Shown piece by piece: positions 46,226 through 55,250 of a stretch of DNA of 64,000 bases. Location of the stretch: NCBI RefSeq assembly GCF_963666255.1, contig NZ_OY762655.1, forward strand, positions 310,001-374,000, given 5' to 3'. A program made the position numbers and the translations under genes. Below the pieces are notes generated by a model. That model saw only the letters and a program-made list of their open reading frames with translations, was not told the DNA's origin and searched no databases. Every line of letters begins with the position of its first letter. The stretch's first letter is position 1. This DNA is from an uncultured Propionivibrio sp. Lineage in GTDB: Bacteria > Pseudomonadota > Gammaproteobacteria > Burkholderiales > Rhodocyclaceae.

Positions 46226-46490
46226 GGTAGGGGTGTTCTTTGGCCAGCGCCCGCTTTTCAGCGGGAGGCAGTGCCTTGATCCGGCGCTCGGCGCTGAGGG
46301 CGGCCGAGCGGTCGGTGCAGGGAATCACCGCCAGAAGCCGTAAGGGCGGATGCATGCGCGTGTAGCGCGCGCCCTTGCCGCAAAGATGTGCGTGATAGCG
46401 GGCATCGACGTCGGTGCTGATGCCTGTATAGACGCTACCGCCCCGGCATTCGATCAGGTACACGAACCAGGGGCGGGTAGCGGCGCTCAC
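46179..46490 (-). CDS. GIY-YIG nuclease-family protein (UPF0213-like)
   Basis: About 103 residues. The GIY-YIG core is visible: WFVYLIECRGGSVYTGISTDVDARYHAH with both Tyr elements, then KGARYTRMHPPLRLL and a Glu in AERRIKAL that would bind metal. Stand-alone proteins of this type are small nucleases of unclear function. I chose a GTG at 46490, which avoids overlap with the rdgC stop at 46498; a TTG at 46526 would overlap it by 29 bases. Confidence 0.75.
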   Translation of the reverse strand: MSAATRPWFVYLIECRGGSVYTGISTDVDARYHAHLCGKGARYTRMHPPLRLLAVIPCTDRSAALSAERRIKALPPAEKRALAKEHPYLSRTAPAEAVPDSRA

Positions 46491-46497
46491 GTTGTTG

Positions 46498-47397
46498 TCA
46501 TGCGCCCTTTTCGGGCTCTCCGCCAAGCACGCCGATGAGGTCCGCCATGAGGTGCGCGAGTTCGCCGGTCATCAAGGCGAAATCGAGATCAAAGCGTTCG
46601 TCCTCGTTTTCCGCCTGGCCGTCGGTTTCTTCCTTGAGGATGTCGAGGAAGGAAAGCCGCTTGATCTGCAGTTTCTCGTCGAGTACGAACGAAATGCGAT
46701 CGTTCCAGGTCAAGCCCAAGCGGGTAACGACCTTGCCTTCGGCAATGTGCTCGCGAATTTCCTTGCCTTCCAGCGAGTGCCTCGTGTAGCGGATCAGGGC
46801 GTTTTCGGCCGAGCGCAATTCGATGTCCTGGTCGATGGTGAATCCCGCCGGCGCATCGTTGCCGGCGATCCAGGAGGTCATCGCCGAGGAGGGCGACAGC
46901 GCTGTCTTGAGCAGGGTCGCCGGAAAACTGTCGACGGATTTGCGCAGGTGCTCCAGAAATTCCTCGGCCTTGGCCTGCGCGCCGGCATCGATGACGAGCC
47001 AGCCGTTGAGCGGATCGATCCAGCCGAAGGTCGTGCGGCGGCGGACGAAGGCACGTGGCAGGAGTTCGGTGGTCAGCGCTTCGCGCAGATCGCGCAGTTC
47101 CTTGCGTCCGACGCGTCGTCCTTCGGCCTCTTCAATGGCTTTCGCGCGGTCGTCGGCAATTTGCCGGACGATCGAAGTCGGCAGCAGTCGCTGTTCGACG
47201 CCGAGGGCGATCAGCCATTGATGATTGACCGAATGCACGAGCGCGCCGCTGGCCGACGGCGCCACCCAGCCGAGACACTCCGCTTCAAGCGGTCCGCAGG
47301 GATGAAGCGCGGCAGCGGAGAGGGCGGCGTCGAGCGTCTCGATGTCGATGTCGAGGTTTTGGGGGAGTCGAAAGATCTGAAGGTTTCTGAACCACAT
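46498..47397 (-). CDS. rdgC: Recombination-associated protein RdgC
   Basis: 299 residues starting MWFRNLQIFRLP, the typical RdgC N-terminus. RdgC is a ring-shaped double-strand DNA-binding dimer that modulates RecA. Conserved landmarks include GWVAP, the central LLPTSIVRQIADDRAKAIEEAEGRRVGRKELRDL and LGLTWNDRISFVLDEKLQIKRL. The length is normal. It precedes the GIY-YIG gene with almost no gap, so both may be on one transcript. Confidence 0.93.
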   Translation of the reverse strand: MWFRNLQIFRLPQNLDIDIETLDAALSAAALHPCGPLEAECLGWVAPSASGALVHSVNHQWLIALGVEQRLLPTSIVRQIADDRAKAIEEAEGRRVGRKELRDLREALTTELLPRAFVRRRTTFGWIDPLNGWLVIDAGAQAKAEEFLEHLRKSVDSFPATLLKTALSPSSAMTSWIAGNDAPAGFTIDQDIELRSAENALIRYTRHSLEGKEIREHIAEGKVVTRLGLTWNDRISFVLDEKLQIKRLSFLDILKEETDGQAENEDERFDLDFALMTGELAHLMADLIGVLGGEPEKGA

Positions 47398-47508
47398 GCG
47401 ACGAACTCGAAAAAGGAGGGGATTATAGGGTTGATTCGATCAGGCGGGGAGGCTGGTATTTTTTCTTTAGTATTGAATGCAACTCCCCGACTGGGTCATA
47501 ATACCGTC

Positions 47509-47895
47509 ATGAACGATCCACAACCATTTGATATTCGTCGCCGGATTCGCGAACTGCTTTCCATTCCTGATCGTGATCGTACCGATGCGGAATGGGACGA
47601 GTTGAACGAACTCGAAATCCGTACGGCGCCGGGAAACCGTGACAACGGTTACGCGCAGGACCGTCCGGAAGGAAAGCGTCCGGGGAATTTCGGTCAGGGA
47701 CGGCGGCAAGGACAGGGCTTCGGCAAGAAGAATGTCGGTCCGCGACAGGATGTTCGTCCGCAACAGCAGGAAAACCGCCCCGAGGGGCCACGGCCGGAAG
47801 GACAGGTGCGGCCGCCGAAGCGTCAGCACCGGCGCCCGAAGCGTCCGCAACAAGGGGACGCGCCGCCGCAAGGAAATCCGGAAGGCAATTCCTGA
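47509..47895 (+). CDS. Small protein with disordered basic tail, unknown function
   Basis: 128 residues. A short acidic helical head (MNDPQPFDIRRRIRELLSIPDRDRTDAEWDELNELEI, residues 1-37) leads into a low-complexity tail rich in Arg, Gln, Pro, Gly and Asn (about 40-128), probably disordered. Such tails bind RNA in several bacterial proteins, but no folded RNA-binding domain is present. It has its own terminator and a divergent neighbour (rdgC), so it is a real transcription unit. The ribosome binding site is not obvious. Confidence 0.6.
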   Translation: MNDPQPFDIRRRIRELLSIPDRDRTDAEWDELNELEIRTAPGNRDNGYAQDRPEGKRPGNFGQGRRQGQGFGKKNVGPRQDVRPQQQENRPEGPRPEGQVRPPKRQHRRPKRPQQGDAPPQGNPEGNS

Positions 47896-47915
47896 GGTTT
47901 CGCTTGTCGTAAATG

Positions 47916-47945
47916 AAAAACCAGGTCGCTTGACCTGGTTTTTTT
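47916..47945 (+). terminator. Rho-independent terminator
   Basis: A 12-base stem (AAAAACCAGGTC at 47916-47927, GACCTGGTTTTT at 47932-47943) with a GCTT loop and a T-run. The A-run on the other side allows it to end dnaQ (-) as well. Confidence 0.88.
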
Positions 47946-47985
47946 GCCGCCGCAGTTGGGCGGCAGTGTTGGTCGAATCCTTGTT

Positions 47986-48705
47986 TCAGTGTTCGGTGTC
48001 GTCGGCAAGCCAGACGCACTTGCCTTTGCTTTCTTTCTGGATGACGCCAAGCAGCGCTTCGTGCTGTTCGATTTCCTCGGGACTGGCCCGGAGAATGCGT
48101 TGCGCGCGTTTTCCTGCATTGCCTGAAAATACGGTAGCGGTAGCGAGTTCCGCTTGCGGTTCATCGACCGGTTCGATCATCAGGCTTTCCTGGCCGCGCG
48201 TCATGGCGACATAGACTTCGGCCAGTATTTCCGCGTCGAGCAAGGCGCCGTGAAGCGTCCGGCGCGAGTTGTCGATGCCATAGCGATCGCAGAGTGCATC
48301 GAGACTGTTGCGCTTGCCCGGGAATGATTCCTTCGCCATGCGAAGGGTATCGTGTACGGCGTGGCAAACGGTTTCGATCGGTGCCATGTCCAGGCGCGCC
48401 AGTTCAGCGTTCAGGAAGCCGATATCGAATGGCGCGTTGTGGATGATCAAGTCGGCGCCGCGTACGAAATCGAGGAATTCCCCGGCGACCTCGGCGAAGC
48501 GGGGTTTGTCCTGCAGAAAATCGAGGCTGATGCCGTGTACCGCCAGCGCGCCTTCGTCGATGTCGCGTTCAGGATTGAGATAGCGGTGGAAATGATGGTG
48601 GGTCAGGCGGCGGTTACGCATTTCGACGCCGCCGATTTCGATGATCCGGTGCCCCAGCTTGTGTTCGAGACCCGTGGTCTCCGTATCGAGAAAAATCTGT
48701 CTCAT
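47986..48705 (-). CDS. dnaQ: DNA polymerase III epsilon subunit (3'-5' exonuclease)
   Basis: 239 residues. The DEDDh exonuclease motifs are intact: Asp7 and Glu9 (IFLDTETTG), HNAPFDIGFLNAEL with the third Asp, and HGALLDAEILAEVY with His and the last Asp. The C-terminal part carries the segment that binds the alpha subunit. It proofreads during replication. Its start lies 17 bases after the rnhA stop, the rnhA-dnaQ arrangement typical of proteobacteria (there usually divergent, here co-directional). Confidence 0.93.
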   Translation of the reverse strand: MRQIFLDTETTGLEHKLGHRIIEIGGVEMRNRRLTHHHFHRYLNPERDIDEGALAVHGISLDFLQDKPRFAEVAGEFLDFVRGADLIIHNAPFDIGFLNAELARLDMAPIETVCHAVHDTLRMAKESFPGKRNSLDALCDRYGIDNSRRTLHGALLDAEILAEVYVAMTRGQESLMIEPVDEPQAELATATVFSGNAGKRAQRILRASPEEIEQHEALLGVIQKESKGKCVWLADDTEH

Positions 48706-48722
48706 GATGTTGTACTGATGCC

Positions 48723-49190
48723 TCAGGTGGGCGACGAAGTGCGCCCGGAAAGAAGGTCGTCTATCCCGCGATTGGCCAGCGCGTCGGCCCGCTCGTTGCC
48801 GGGGTGCCCCGCATGTCCCTTGACCCAGGTCCAGGTGATTTGATGTTGCTGGCTGATCTCGTCGAGTTTCTGCCACAGGTCGGCATTTTTGACCGGTTTC
48901 TTGTCGGCGGTTTTCCAGCCGTTACGCTTCCAGTTGTGGATCCATTGGCTGATGCCTTTTTGCACATACTGTGAGTCGGTGTGCAGGTGGATGCGCGCCG
49001 GACGTTTGAGCGCTTCCAGAGCCCGGATCACGGCCGTCAACTCCATGCGATTGTTGGTGGTGTCGCGTTCGCCGCCCCAAAGCTCTTTTTCGGCGGAGCC
49101 AGCTTGCATCAGGACCCCCCAGCCTCCGGGGCCCGGGTTGCCGCGACAACCGCCGTCGGCGTAGATGTTTGTAATCAGTTCAGAGTTCAC
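48723..49190 (-). CDS. rnhA: Ribonuclease HI
   Basis: 155 residues. The catalytic carboxylates are all present: Asp12 ([16 protein letters not shown]), Glu in [11 protein letters not shown], Asp in HTDSQYV and the final Asp in NERADALA. The basic handle ([20 protein letters not shown]) is also conserved. It removes RNA from RNA-DNA hybrids. The start is a GTG at 49190 with AAGGAACT upstream, overlapping the 3' end of the methyltransferase gene by 11 bases. Confidence 0.93.
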   Translation of the reverse strand: MNSELITNIYADGGCRGNPGPGGWGVLMQAGSAEKELWGGERDTTNNRMELTAVIRALEALKRPARIHLHTDSQYVQKGISQWIHNWKRNGWKTADKKPVKNADLWQKLDEISQQHQITWTWVKGHAGHPGNERADALANRGIDDLLSGRTSSPT

Positions 49191-49908
49191 GCGTGTCCAG
49201 TTCCTTGTGTGTAACGGTGGTGAGTGCCTTGTGCGAGGCCTTTTTCCGGGTGTTCCATCCGGGCAGGATGAGGCGCATGCCGCGCACCCGCTTGACCGCG
49301 CGCAGGACATACGCGCCGCCGGCGAAACTCCACCAGCGGTCGCCCGCTGCTTCCATGAAGTGGCAGCGTCTGAGCCAGTGCTCGTGACGGAAGGGCGGGG
49401 CGTAGCAACCGAAGTTGCCTCGATCGACTTCGAAACTGAGCAGGTGCAGCCAGTCGCGCAGGCGGAGTACCGAGATGAAATTGCCCTGTGCGAGAAAATC
49501 GTCCTTGCCGCCCGGAAACTTGCGACGTAACCCCCAGAGCGACAGCGGGTTGAATCCGGTGACGATCAGTTGTCCATCCGGGATGAGGATACGTTCGACT
49601 TCACGCAGGATCTGGTGCGGATCGTCATGGAATTCGAGGATGTGCGGCAGGACGACGAGATCGATACTGTTGGCCGAAAATGGAAGTTCATGCAGGTCGC
49701 ACAAAACGTCGACCGGCCCGGTGTCGCCGGCGCTCTGGCGCAGCGGAATGCGATTCTGCTCGAGCAGGCGAATCTGCGGCAAGCCGAGTTGCAGGGCGTT
49801 ATAGCCGAACAGGTCGCTGACCAGTGCGGTCACACGGTCCTTTTCCCAGGTCATGACATAGCGTCCCTGGGGCGATTCGAGCCATTCATTCATGCCGTGA
49901 TTTGACAT
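49180..49908 (-). CDS. SAM-dependent class I methyltransferase
   Basis: About 242 residues. A methyltransferase type 11-like domain is visible ([56 protein letters not shown]), although the glycine-rich motif I is weak. The substrate is unknown. It is divergent from gloB and overlaps rnhA. A methyltransferase gene between gloB and rnhA is common in beta- and gammaproteobacteria. An in-frame ATG at 49893 is an alternative start. Confidence 0.82.
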   Translation of the reverse strand: MSNHGMNEWLESPQGRYVMTWEKDRVTALVSDLFGYNALQLGLPQIRLLEQNRIPLRQSAGDTGPVDVLCDLHELPFSANSIDLVVLPHILEFHDDPHQILREVERILIPDGQLIVTGFNPLSLWGLRRKFPGGKDDFLAQGNFISVLRLRDWLHLLSFEVDRGNFGCYAPPFRHEHWLRRCHFMEAAGDRWWSFAGGAYVLRAVKRVRGMRLILPGWNTRKKASHKALTTVTHKELDTREL

Positions 49909-49935
49909 TTTTCGCGATTCTTCCACAATCAGATC

Positions 49936-50697
49936 ATGTTCGAGATCATCGGAATTCCGGCCTTCAAGGATAACTACATCTGGCTCTTGCGCAAAGGCGC
50001 CGCGGCGGTCGTTGTCGACCCCGGTGATGCCGCGCCGGTGTTGGAGGTCTTGCAACGTGAGCGATTATCGCTCGAGGCCATCCTCATCACACACCATCAT
50101 CAGGACCATCAGGGTGGTGTTCCAACGCTGCTGTCGCACTTTGCTGCCGAGGTGTATGGGCCGGCGACGGAGTCTATCACAGCGTTGACACATCCTCTGC
50201 GTGGCGGCGAGGTGCTGATGTTGCCGGCCTTGGGTTGCACGGTCCGGGTGATATCGACGCCAGGGCATACGGCCGGACATGTCGCCTATCTGGCGGGCGA
50301 TGCCTTGTTTTGCGGCGACACCCTATTTTCAGCGGGCTGTGGTCGGGTTTTCGAGGGCACCGCGACGCAGATGTCGATGTCGTTGTCATTGCTGGCGGCA
50401 TTGCCCGATGCCACGCGGGTGTATTGTGCTCACGAATACACCGAAGCCAATCTTCGCTTTGCCATGACCGTCGAACCCGGGAACCGTTTCTTGCGCGATC
50501 GCGTCGATGAGGTGGCGGTCCTGAGGGCCAAGGGACAGCCCTCAGTGCCATCGCTACTCTCGCTGGAAAAGACGACTAATCCGTTCCTGCGCTGCAACGT
50601 GCCCGAGGTTGTGGAGTCTGCACGTCAGCACGGTGCCGCAAGTCTGGAACCGGCTGACGTGTTTGCTGAACTGCGTAGCTGGAAGAATACGTTCTGA
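49936..50697 (+). CDS. gloB: Hydroxyacylglutathione hydrolase (glyoxalase II)
   Basis: 253 residues of the metallo-beta-lactamase fold. The metal motif THHHQDHQGG (His53, His55, Asp57, His58), STPGHTAGH, CGDTLFSAGCGR and CAHEYTEAN are complete, and the C-terminal helical domain has LLSLEKTTNPFLR, which binds glutathione. It hydrolyses S-lactoylglutathione in methylglyoxal removal. It is divergent from the methyltransferase gene, with 27 bases between the starts. Confidence 0.94.
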   Translation: MFEIIGIPAFKDNYIWLLRKGAAAVVVDPGDAAPVLEVLQRERLSLEAILITHHHQDHQGGVPTLLSHFAAEVYGPATESITALTHPLRGGEVLMLPALGCTVRVISTPGHTAGHVAYLAGDALFCGDTLFSAGCGRVFEGTATQMSMSLSLLAALPDATRVYCAHEYTEANLRFAMTVEPGNRFLRDRVDEVAVLRAKGQPSVPSLLSLEKTTNPFLRCNVPEVVESARQHGAASLEPADVFAELRSWKNTF

Positions 50698-50720
50698 CGG
50701 GGGACGATAGCGCCTCAGCG

Positions 50721-51101
50721 CTAACGCTTGCGGTTTTGCCAGGCGCGGTTGAGTGTGTCGAGGACGCGGGCCGTGTTGAAGGGCTTTATGATGAAGCCAT
50801 TGGCGCCGTTGCGGATCGACTCCTCGACGTTCTCCTTGCTGGGGTTGCCGGTGATCATGATGACGACGATTTCCGGATAGAGTTCCTTGATGCGTTGAAG
50901 CGCTTCAAGTCCGTCCATCTGGGGCATGGCGACGTCCATGAAAACGATGTCGGGTTTTGACTTGGCAATCAACTCCAGTGACAACGCTCCATTTCTTGCG
51001 TCGCCAATGATGTCGTAATTTTCGCCGCGCAGGACGCCGCGAAGCAGGGTCCGCATCAGGTCGTTGTCATCGACGATGAGGACTTTTGGATGCGGTGTCA
51101 T
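50721..51101 (-). CDS. CheY-like single-domain response regulator
   Basis: 126 residues, receiver domain only. Asp11/Asp12, the phosphoacceptor Asp56 (FMDVAMPQMDG), Thr84 and Lys106 (IIKPF) are all present, so it should be phosphorylated. Without an output domain it probably acts by protein contact. It starts 9 bases after the stop of a GGDEF response regulator, so the two are likely co-expressed. Confidence 0.88.
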   Translation of the reverse strand: MTPHPKVLIVDDNDLMRTLLRGVLRGENYDIIGDARNGALSLELIAKSKPDIVFMDVAMPQMDGLEALQRIKELYPEIVVIMITGNPSKENVEESIRNGANGFIIKPFNTARVLDTLNRAWQNRKR

Positions 51102-51110
51102 GACGATTTT

Positions 51111-52067
51111 CTAGTTCTCCTGCGGGTCGAAGGAGAGCGTCTGGCAGATCTGGTTTCTTCCCAGGTGCTTTGCCTTGTAGAGCGCCAGATCGGCGGCGCC
51201 AACGAGATCCTGCGGATCGGTTTCAGGCATGGCGATGGCTGATGCAACGCCGAAACTCGCGGTAATATGCCCGAACGGTGCGCTCGGATGGGGAATGCGC
51301 AAATCGCTGACCGTTTTTCGCATCTGTTCGGCGACAAAACTGGCGCCGTTGAGCGAGGTGCCCGGGAGAACAGCGATAAATTCCTCGCCGCCATAACGGG
51401 CCAGAAGATCGCCGCCACGGTCTGTGGTGTGACTGAGCGCCTGGGCGATCTGGCGCAGGCATTCGTCGCCGTTCTGATGGCCGTAAGTGTCGTTGTACAG
51501 CTTGAAGAAATCAATGTCGGCCATGATGATCGACAACTCCTCTCCCATGCGCATGGCACGTCGCCATTCTCGCAGCAGCACGGCGTCGAAATGGCGGCGG
51601 TTGGCAATGCCGGTGAGACCGTCGAGCGACGTCAGACGCTTGAGTTCCTGATTTGCATTGTCGAGTTTGCGCGTCAATACGACCAGCGACTGGCGCATTT
51701 GCAGAATGCGTTGCATGGCGCGGATTTTTGCGCCGAGAACGACCTCGCTGACCGGCTTCAGCAGGTAGTCGTCACCGCCCGCGCCGATGCCTCGTTCAAT
51801 GTCCTGATCCTTGTTCAGCGAACTCAGGAAAATGATGGGGGTCCATTCGCCAGGTGTTTCGATCTGTCTTATCTGGCGCGCAACTTCGAAACCATCAATA
51901 TCCGGCATGACGACGTCGAGGAGCACCAGATCCGGCCGTTCCTTGAGAAACAGGTCGACGCCCTGATGTCCTGTCTCCGCCGGGATGGGCTGGAAATACA
52001 TCTTGCGAATATGGTCGCAGAGAAGCTTGAGGCTGCTCCTGCTGTCTTCGATGACGAGAATTTTCAT
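51111..52067 (-). CDS. Response regulator with GGDEF output (diguanylate cyclase)
   Basis: 318 residues: a receiver domain (about 1-120, Asp8, phosphoacceptor Asp51 in LLDVVMPDIDG, Lys in LLKPVSE), a helical linker, and a GGDEF domain (about 155-315) with the active site RYGGEEF, so cyclase activity is expected. I see no RxxD inhibitory site (the residues before GGEEF are DLLA). It is a two-component-controlled c-di-GMP synthase of the PleD/WspR type. The ATG at 52067 (MKILVIEDSRSS) is the natural start. Confidence 0.88.
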   Translation of the reverse strand: MKILVIEDSRSSLKLLCDHIRKMYFQPIPAETGHQGVDLFLKERPDLVLLDVVMPDIDGFEVARQIRQIETPGEWTPIIFLSSLNKDQDIERGIGAGGDDYLLKPVSEVVLGAKIRAMQRILQMRQSLVVLTRKLDNANQELKRLTSLDGLTGIANRRHFDAVLLREWRRAMRMGEELSIIMADIDFFKLYNDTYGHQNGDECLRQIAQALSHTTDRGGDLLARYGGEEFIAVLPGTSLNGASFVAEQMRKTVSDLRIPHPSAPFGHITASFGVASAIAMPETDPQDLVGAADLALYKAKHLGRNQICQTLSFDPQEN

Positions 52068-52219
52068 TGTCACGCGTGAATTTGGCCAATAGTCGTATTT
52101 TGACACTTCACCCGGCGCTTGTCGCGGCGAATCGCGCACTGCGACGCTTTTGTCCGCGGTCGGGAGTGTCCGGCATGTGCTAGATTCTTACTATTGGATT
52201 GCTTTGTGATGGTGATGGC

Positions 52220-55200
52220 ATGAACAGGAATCGATTGACGGCGTTATTCGGGCACTATCGGGCGGTGCGCTACGCGGCTTACGCGACACTTGCCATTGTC
52301 CTGTTCGCAATTCTCGGCTTCTTTGTCCTGCCGCCGATTGTCAAATCGGTAATGATCGACCAGGCGAGCAAAGCCTTGCATCGCACGGTCGCCGTGGAGC
52401 GCGTTCACATCAATCCTTTCGCCATGACGCTTGACGTCGATGGATTGTCGATCAAGGAACGAGATAGCGACACGATTTTCCTCGCTTTTGACCAGTTGCA
52501 TGTCAACCTCGATGCCGCTTCCCTGTTCAAGGGGGGCGTGGTGATTGGCGAGTTGCGTCTCGATGGTCCGCGTGCGCATGTCGTGCGTTTGCAGGCAGGG
52601 CAATACAATTTTTCTGATCTGCTCGAAACGCCGCAAGAACCGCCACCAAAGAGCGACGCCAAGCCGCCGCTTTTTTCGGTCAGCAATATCCGCATCACCG
52701 GTGGCGCGCTGACCTTCGATGATCGGCCGATGCGCGAAACGCATGAAATCGGGGAATTGAATGTTGCGCTTCCCTTCATTTCCAACATGGCGTTTGCCGT
52801 CGATACGTTTGTCGAGCCATCCTTTTCGGCGATCGTGAACGGTGCCCCCGTGCATGCGCAAGGGAAGAGCAAGCCTTTCTCCGAATCGCACGAAAGCGAA
52901 CTGGCGCTGGATCTTTCCGACCTGAAATTGAAGCAGTACCTTCCGTACGTTCCGGCGAAATTGCCGGTCAAAGTCGAAAGCGGCGCACTGGACGTTGGCG
53001 TCACCGTACGTTTTCATCAGGAAAAAACAGGCACGGCATCGATTCATCTGTCGGGGAAAACGGCGCTCAGAAATATCGATGTCCGCGATCGCCAAGGTGC
53101 GGCGCTGGTTTCATTTAAACGACTGGAACTTGCGCTTGGTGCACTGGACTTGCCCGCCCGGAAAGCGCAGGTCGATCGTATTCTGCTCGACGCGCCGGAG
53201 TTTAATGTCAATATCGATCAGAAAGGACGGCTGAATCTGGCCGCCTTGTCCGAAACGGAAGCGCCGGATGCCGGGACCAAGACGCAGGCTTCCGGGGGCG
53301 CTCCGACCAAGGCGCAAGCTGAGGCGCCATTCGACTGGTCGTTGGGGGAATTCTCGTTGACTGGCGGGGTGCTGCGCGTATTGGATCAGTCGCGGAAAAT
53401 GCCGTTCAAGGGGATGGTCGACATTCCGGAAATGCGCGTCAGGAAACTTACCGGCCGAAGTGTTGAACCGGCTGAGATCGCCGTACGCCTGCTGATCAAC
53501 AAGCGCGGCGAGTTGGGCGTCAACGGGAGCGTCAATCCGGTACAGGGGGCTGCCGATCTGGATGTTGCGATCAAGTCGCTCGAGTTGCTGCCGTTCCAGC
53601 CGTATTTTGCCGAGAAGCTCAATGTTGCGGTGACCCGGGGACAGTTGACGGCTGATGGCGCACTTCGCTTGCGCAAGGCGGCGGACTCGCCTTTGGGCGT
53701 GGTGGGGCAGTTTTCCGGTCAAGCGACGCTCGGCGATTTTCAGGCGGTCGATAAGTTGAACTCGGCGGACTTCCTGCGCTGGAAGTCGTTTTATTTCGGC
53801 AAGGTCGATGTCAACCTGCAGCCGATGTCGGTCTCTGTCGGAGAGATCGCGCTGTCGGATTTCTTTGCCCGGGTGATCGTCAGCCGTGAGGGTAAACTGA
53901 ATCTGCTGCAATTGGTGCGGCAGGATGAGTCTGCCCCTGCAGCGCCGCATGCAGATCCCGTTGCTCTATCCGGCGAGGGCAAGGCAACGGCTCAGCTGGC
54001 GTCAAAAGCGTCCGACGGCAAGCCGGCGACGCCCATCCGCATCGGCAGGATTACGCTGCAGGGTGGTGACGTCCGCTTCACGGACAACTTCGTCAAACCC
54101 AATTACACCGCCAACCTGCGCAAGATCAGCGGCCGGATTTCCGGGCTGTCGTCCGAGCCGGGAACCACTGCGAAGCTCGAATTGCGGGGCCGTTACGACG
54201 ATGTCGCGCCGCTCACGATCGACGCTCAGATCAATCCGTTGTCGGCGAAGCCCTATCTCGATCTCCAAGCCGAAATCAAGGGGGTCGAGATGACGCCGTT
54301 CTCGAGCTACTCAGGCAAATATGCGGGCTATGCGATTGAAAAGGGCAAGTTGTCCTTGTTCGTGAAATACAAGATAGCTAACGATCAGCTCGAAGCCGAG
54401 AATCGTGTGTTCATAGACCAACTGACGTTCGGCGATGCGATCGAGAGTCCCGATGCGACGAAGTTACCGGTGCGTCTGGCCGTGTCGCTGCTCAAGAACC
54501 GTAGCGGTGAGATCGATCTGAATCTGCCGATTTCAGGCTCGTTGAACGATCCGCAGTTCAGCGTCGGTGGCGTGGTCATCAAGGTGATCGTCAATCTGGT
54601 TGTCAAGGCGGTGACGTCGCCGTTCGCCTTGCTGGGGTCGATGTTCGGTGGGGAAGAGCTGTCGGCAATCGAGTTCGACGCTGGTCGGGACGTCATTACG
54701 TCGACGGCCGAAAAGCGGCTTGAGAATTTGGCCAAGGCACTGATTGATCGTCCGGGTCTCAAGCTGGAAATCACTCCCGTTGTAGACCCCGCGCGGGAAC
54801 TGGAGGCGCTCAAGCGCGTTGATCTGGAACGCAAGGTCAAGGCGGCCAAGCGCGAGGAGCTGACGCGTTCGGGCGTCGCCAGCGGGGCCGTTGACGGCAT
54901 CCGGATTCGGGCCGAGGAGTATCCTGCGCTGCTTGAGCGCGCGTATCGTGCCGAAAAATTCCCGAAGCCGCGCAATGTGGTCGGCCTGATCAAGACACTG
55001 CCGGTCGAAGAGATGGAAAAACTGATGCTGGCGTACGCGAACATTGGTGACGAGGCGCTGCGTGATCTTGGCGAGGCGCGCGCGAGACAAGTGCGTGACT
55101 GGTTGGCAGCGCATGAGGTTCCGCTTGAGCGCATTTTTACGTTGCCGGGTAAATCGACAGAGACAGGCGAGTCGGCCTCGGGCGAAAAGAAAGCCGCGGC

Positions 55201-55228
55201 GGGCCAGGTTGTCTTCTCTCTGAAATAG
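52220..55228 (+). CDS. DUF748 / AsmA-like envelope protein
   Basis: About 1002 residues. One N-terminal membrane helix (about 20-45), followed by long AsmA-like repeats (FAMTLDVDGLSIKE, then NIRITGGALTFDDRP, FSLTGGVLRVLDQS, ITLQGGDVRFTDNF), and a C-terminal part with LNDPQFSVGGVVIKVIVNLVVKAVTSPFALLGSMFGGEELSAIEFDAG, characteristic of DUF748 proteins. The last 200 residues resemble an OmpA-type fold in pattern (VRDWLAAHEVPLERIF). Relatives form bridges for phospholipid transport to the outer membrane; that role here is inferred. Confidence 0.8.
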   Translation: MNRNRLTALFGHYRAVRYAAYATLAIVLFAILGFFVLPPIVKSVMIDQASKALHRTVAVERVHINPFAMTLDVDGLSIKERDSDTIFLAFDQLHVNLDAASLFKGGVVIGELRLDGPRAHVVRLQAGQYNFSDLLETPQEPPPKSDAKPPLFSVSNIRITGGALTFDDRPMRETHEIGELNVALPFISNMAFAVDTFVEPSFSAIVNGAPVHAQGKSKPFSESHESELALDLSDLKLKQYLPYVPAKLPVKVESGALDVGVTVRFHQEKTGTASIHLSGKTALRNIDVRDRQGAALVSFKRLELALGALDLPARKAQVDRILLDAPEFNVNIDQKGRLNLAALSETEAPDAGTKTQASGGAPTKAQAEAPFDWSLGEFSLTGGVLRVLDQSRKMPFKGMVDIPEMRVRKLTGRSVEPAEIAVRLLINKRGELGVNGSVNPVQGAADLDVAIKSLELLPFQPYFAEKLNVAVTRGQLTADGALRLRKAADSPLGVVGQFSGQATLGDFQAVDKLNSADFLRWKSFYFGKVDVNLQPMSVSVGEIALSDFFARVIVSREGKLNLLQLVRQDESAPAAPHADPVALSGEGKATAQLASKASDGKPATPIRIGRITLQGGDVRFTDNFVKPNYTANLRKISGRISGLSSEPGTTAKLELRGRYDDVAPLTIDAQINPLSAKPYLDLQAEIKGVEMTPFSSYSGKYAGYAIEKGKLSLFVKYKIANDQLEAENRVFIDQLTFGDAIESPDATKLPVRLAVSLLKNRSGEIDLNLPISGSLNDPQFSVGGVVIKVIVNLVVKAVTSPFALLGSMFGGEELSAIEFDAGRDVITSTAEKRLENLAKALIDRPGLKLEITPVVDPARELEALKRVDLERKVKAAKREELTRSGVASGAVDGIRIRAEEYPALLERAYRAEKFPKPRNVVGLIKTLPVEEMEKLMLAYANIGDEALRDLGEARARQVRDWLAAHEVPLERIFTLPGKSTETGESASGEKKAAAGQVVFSLK

Positions 55229-55250
55229 AAAAAGGATTCGAAGCTGATTT

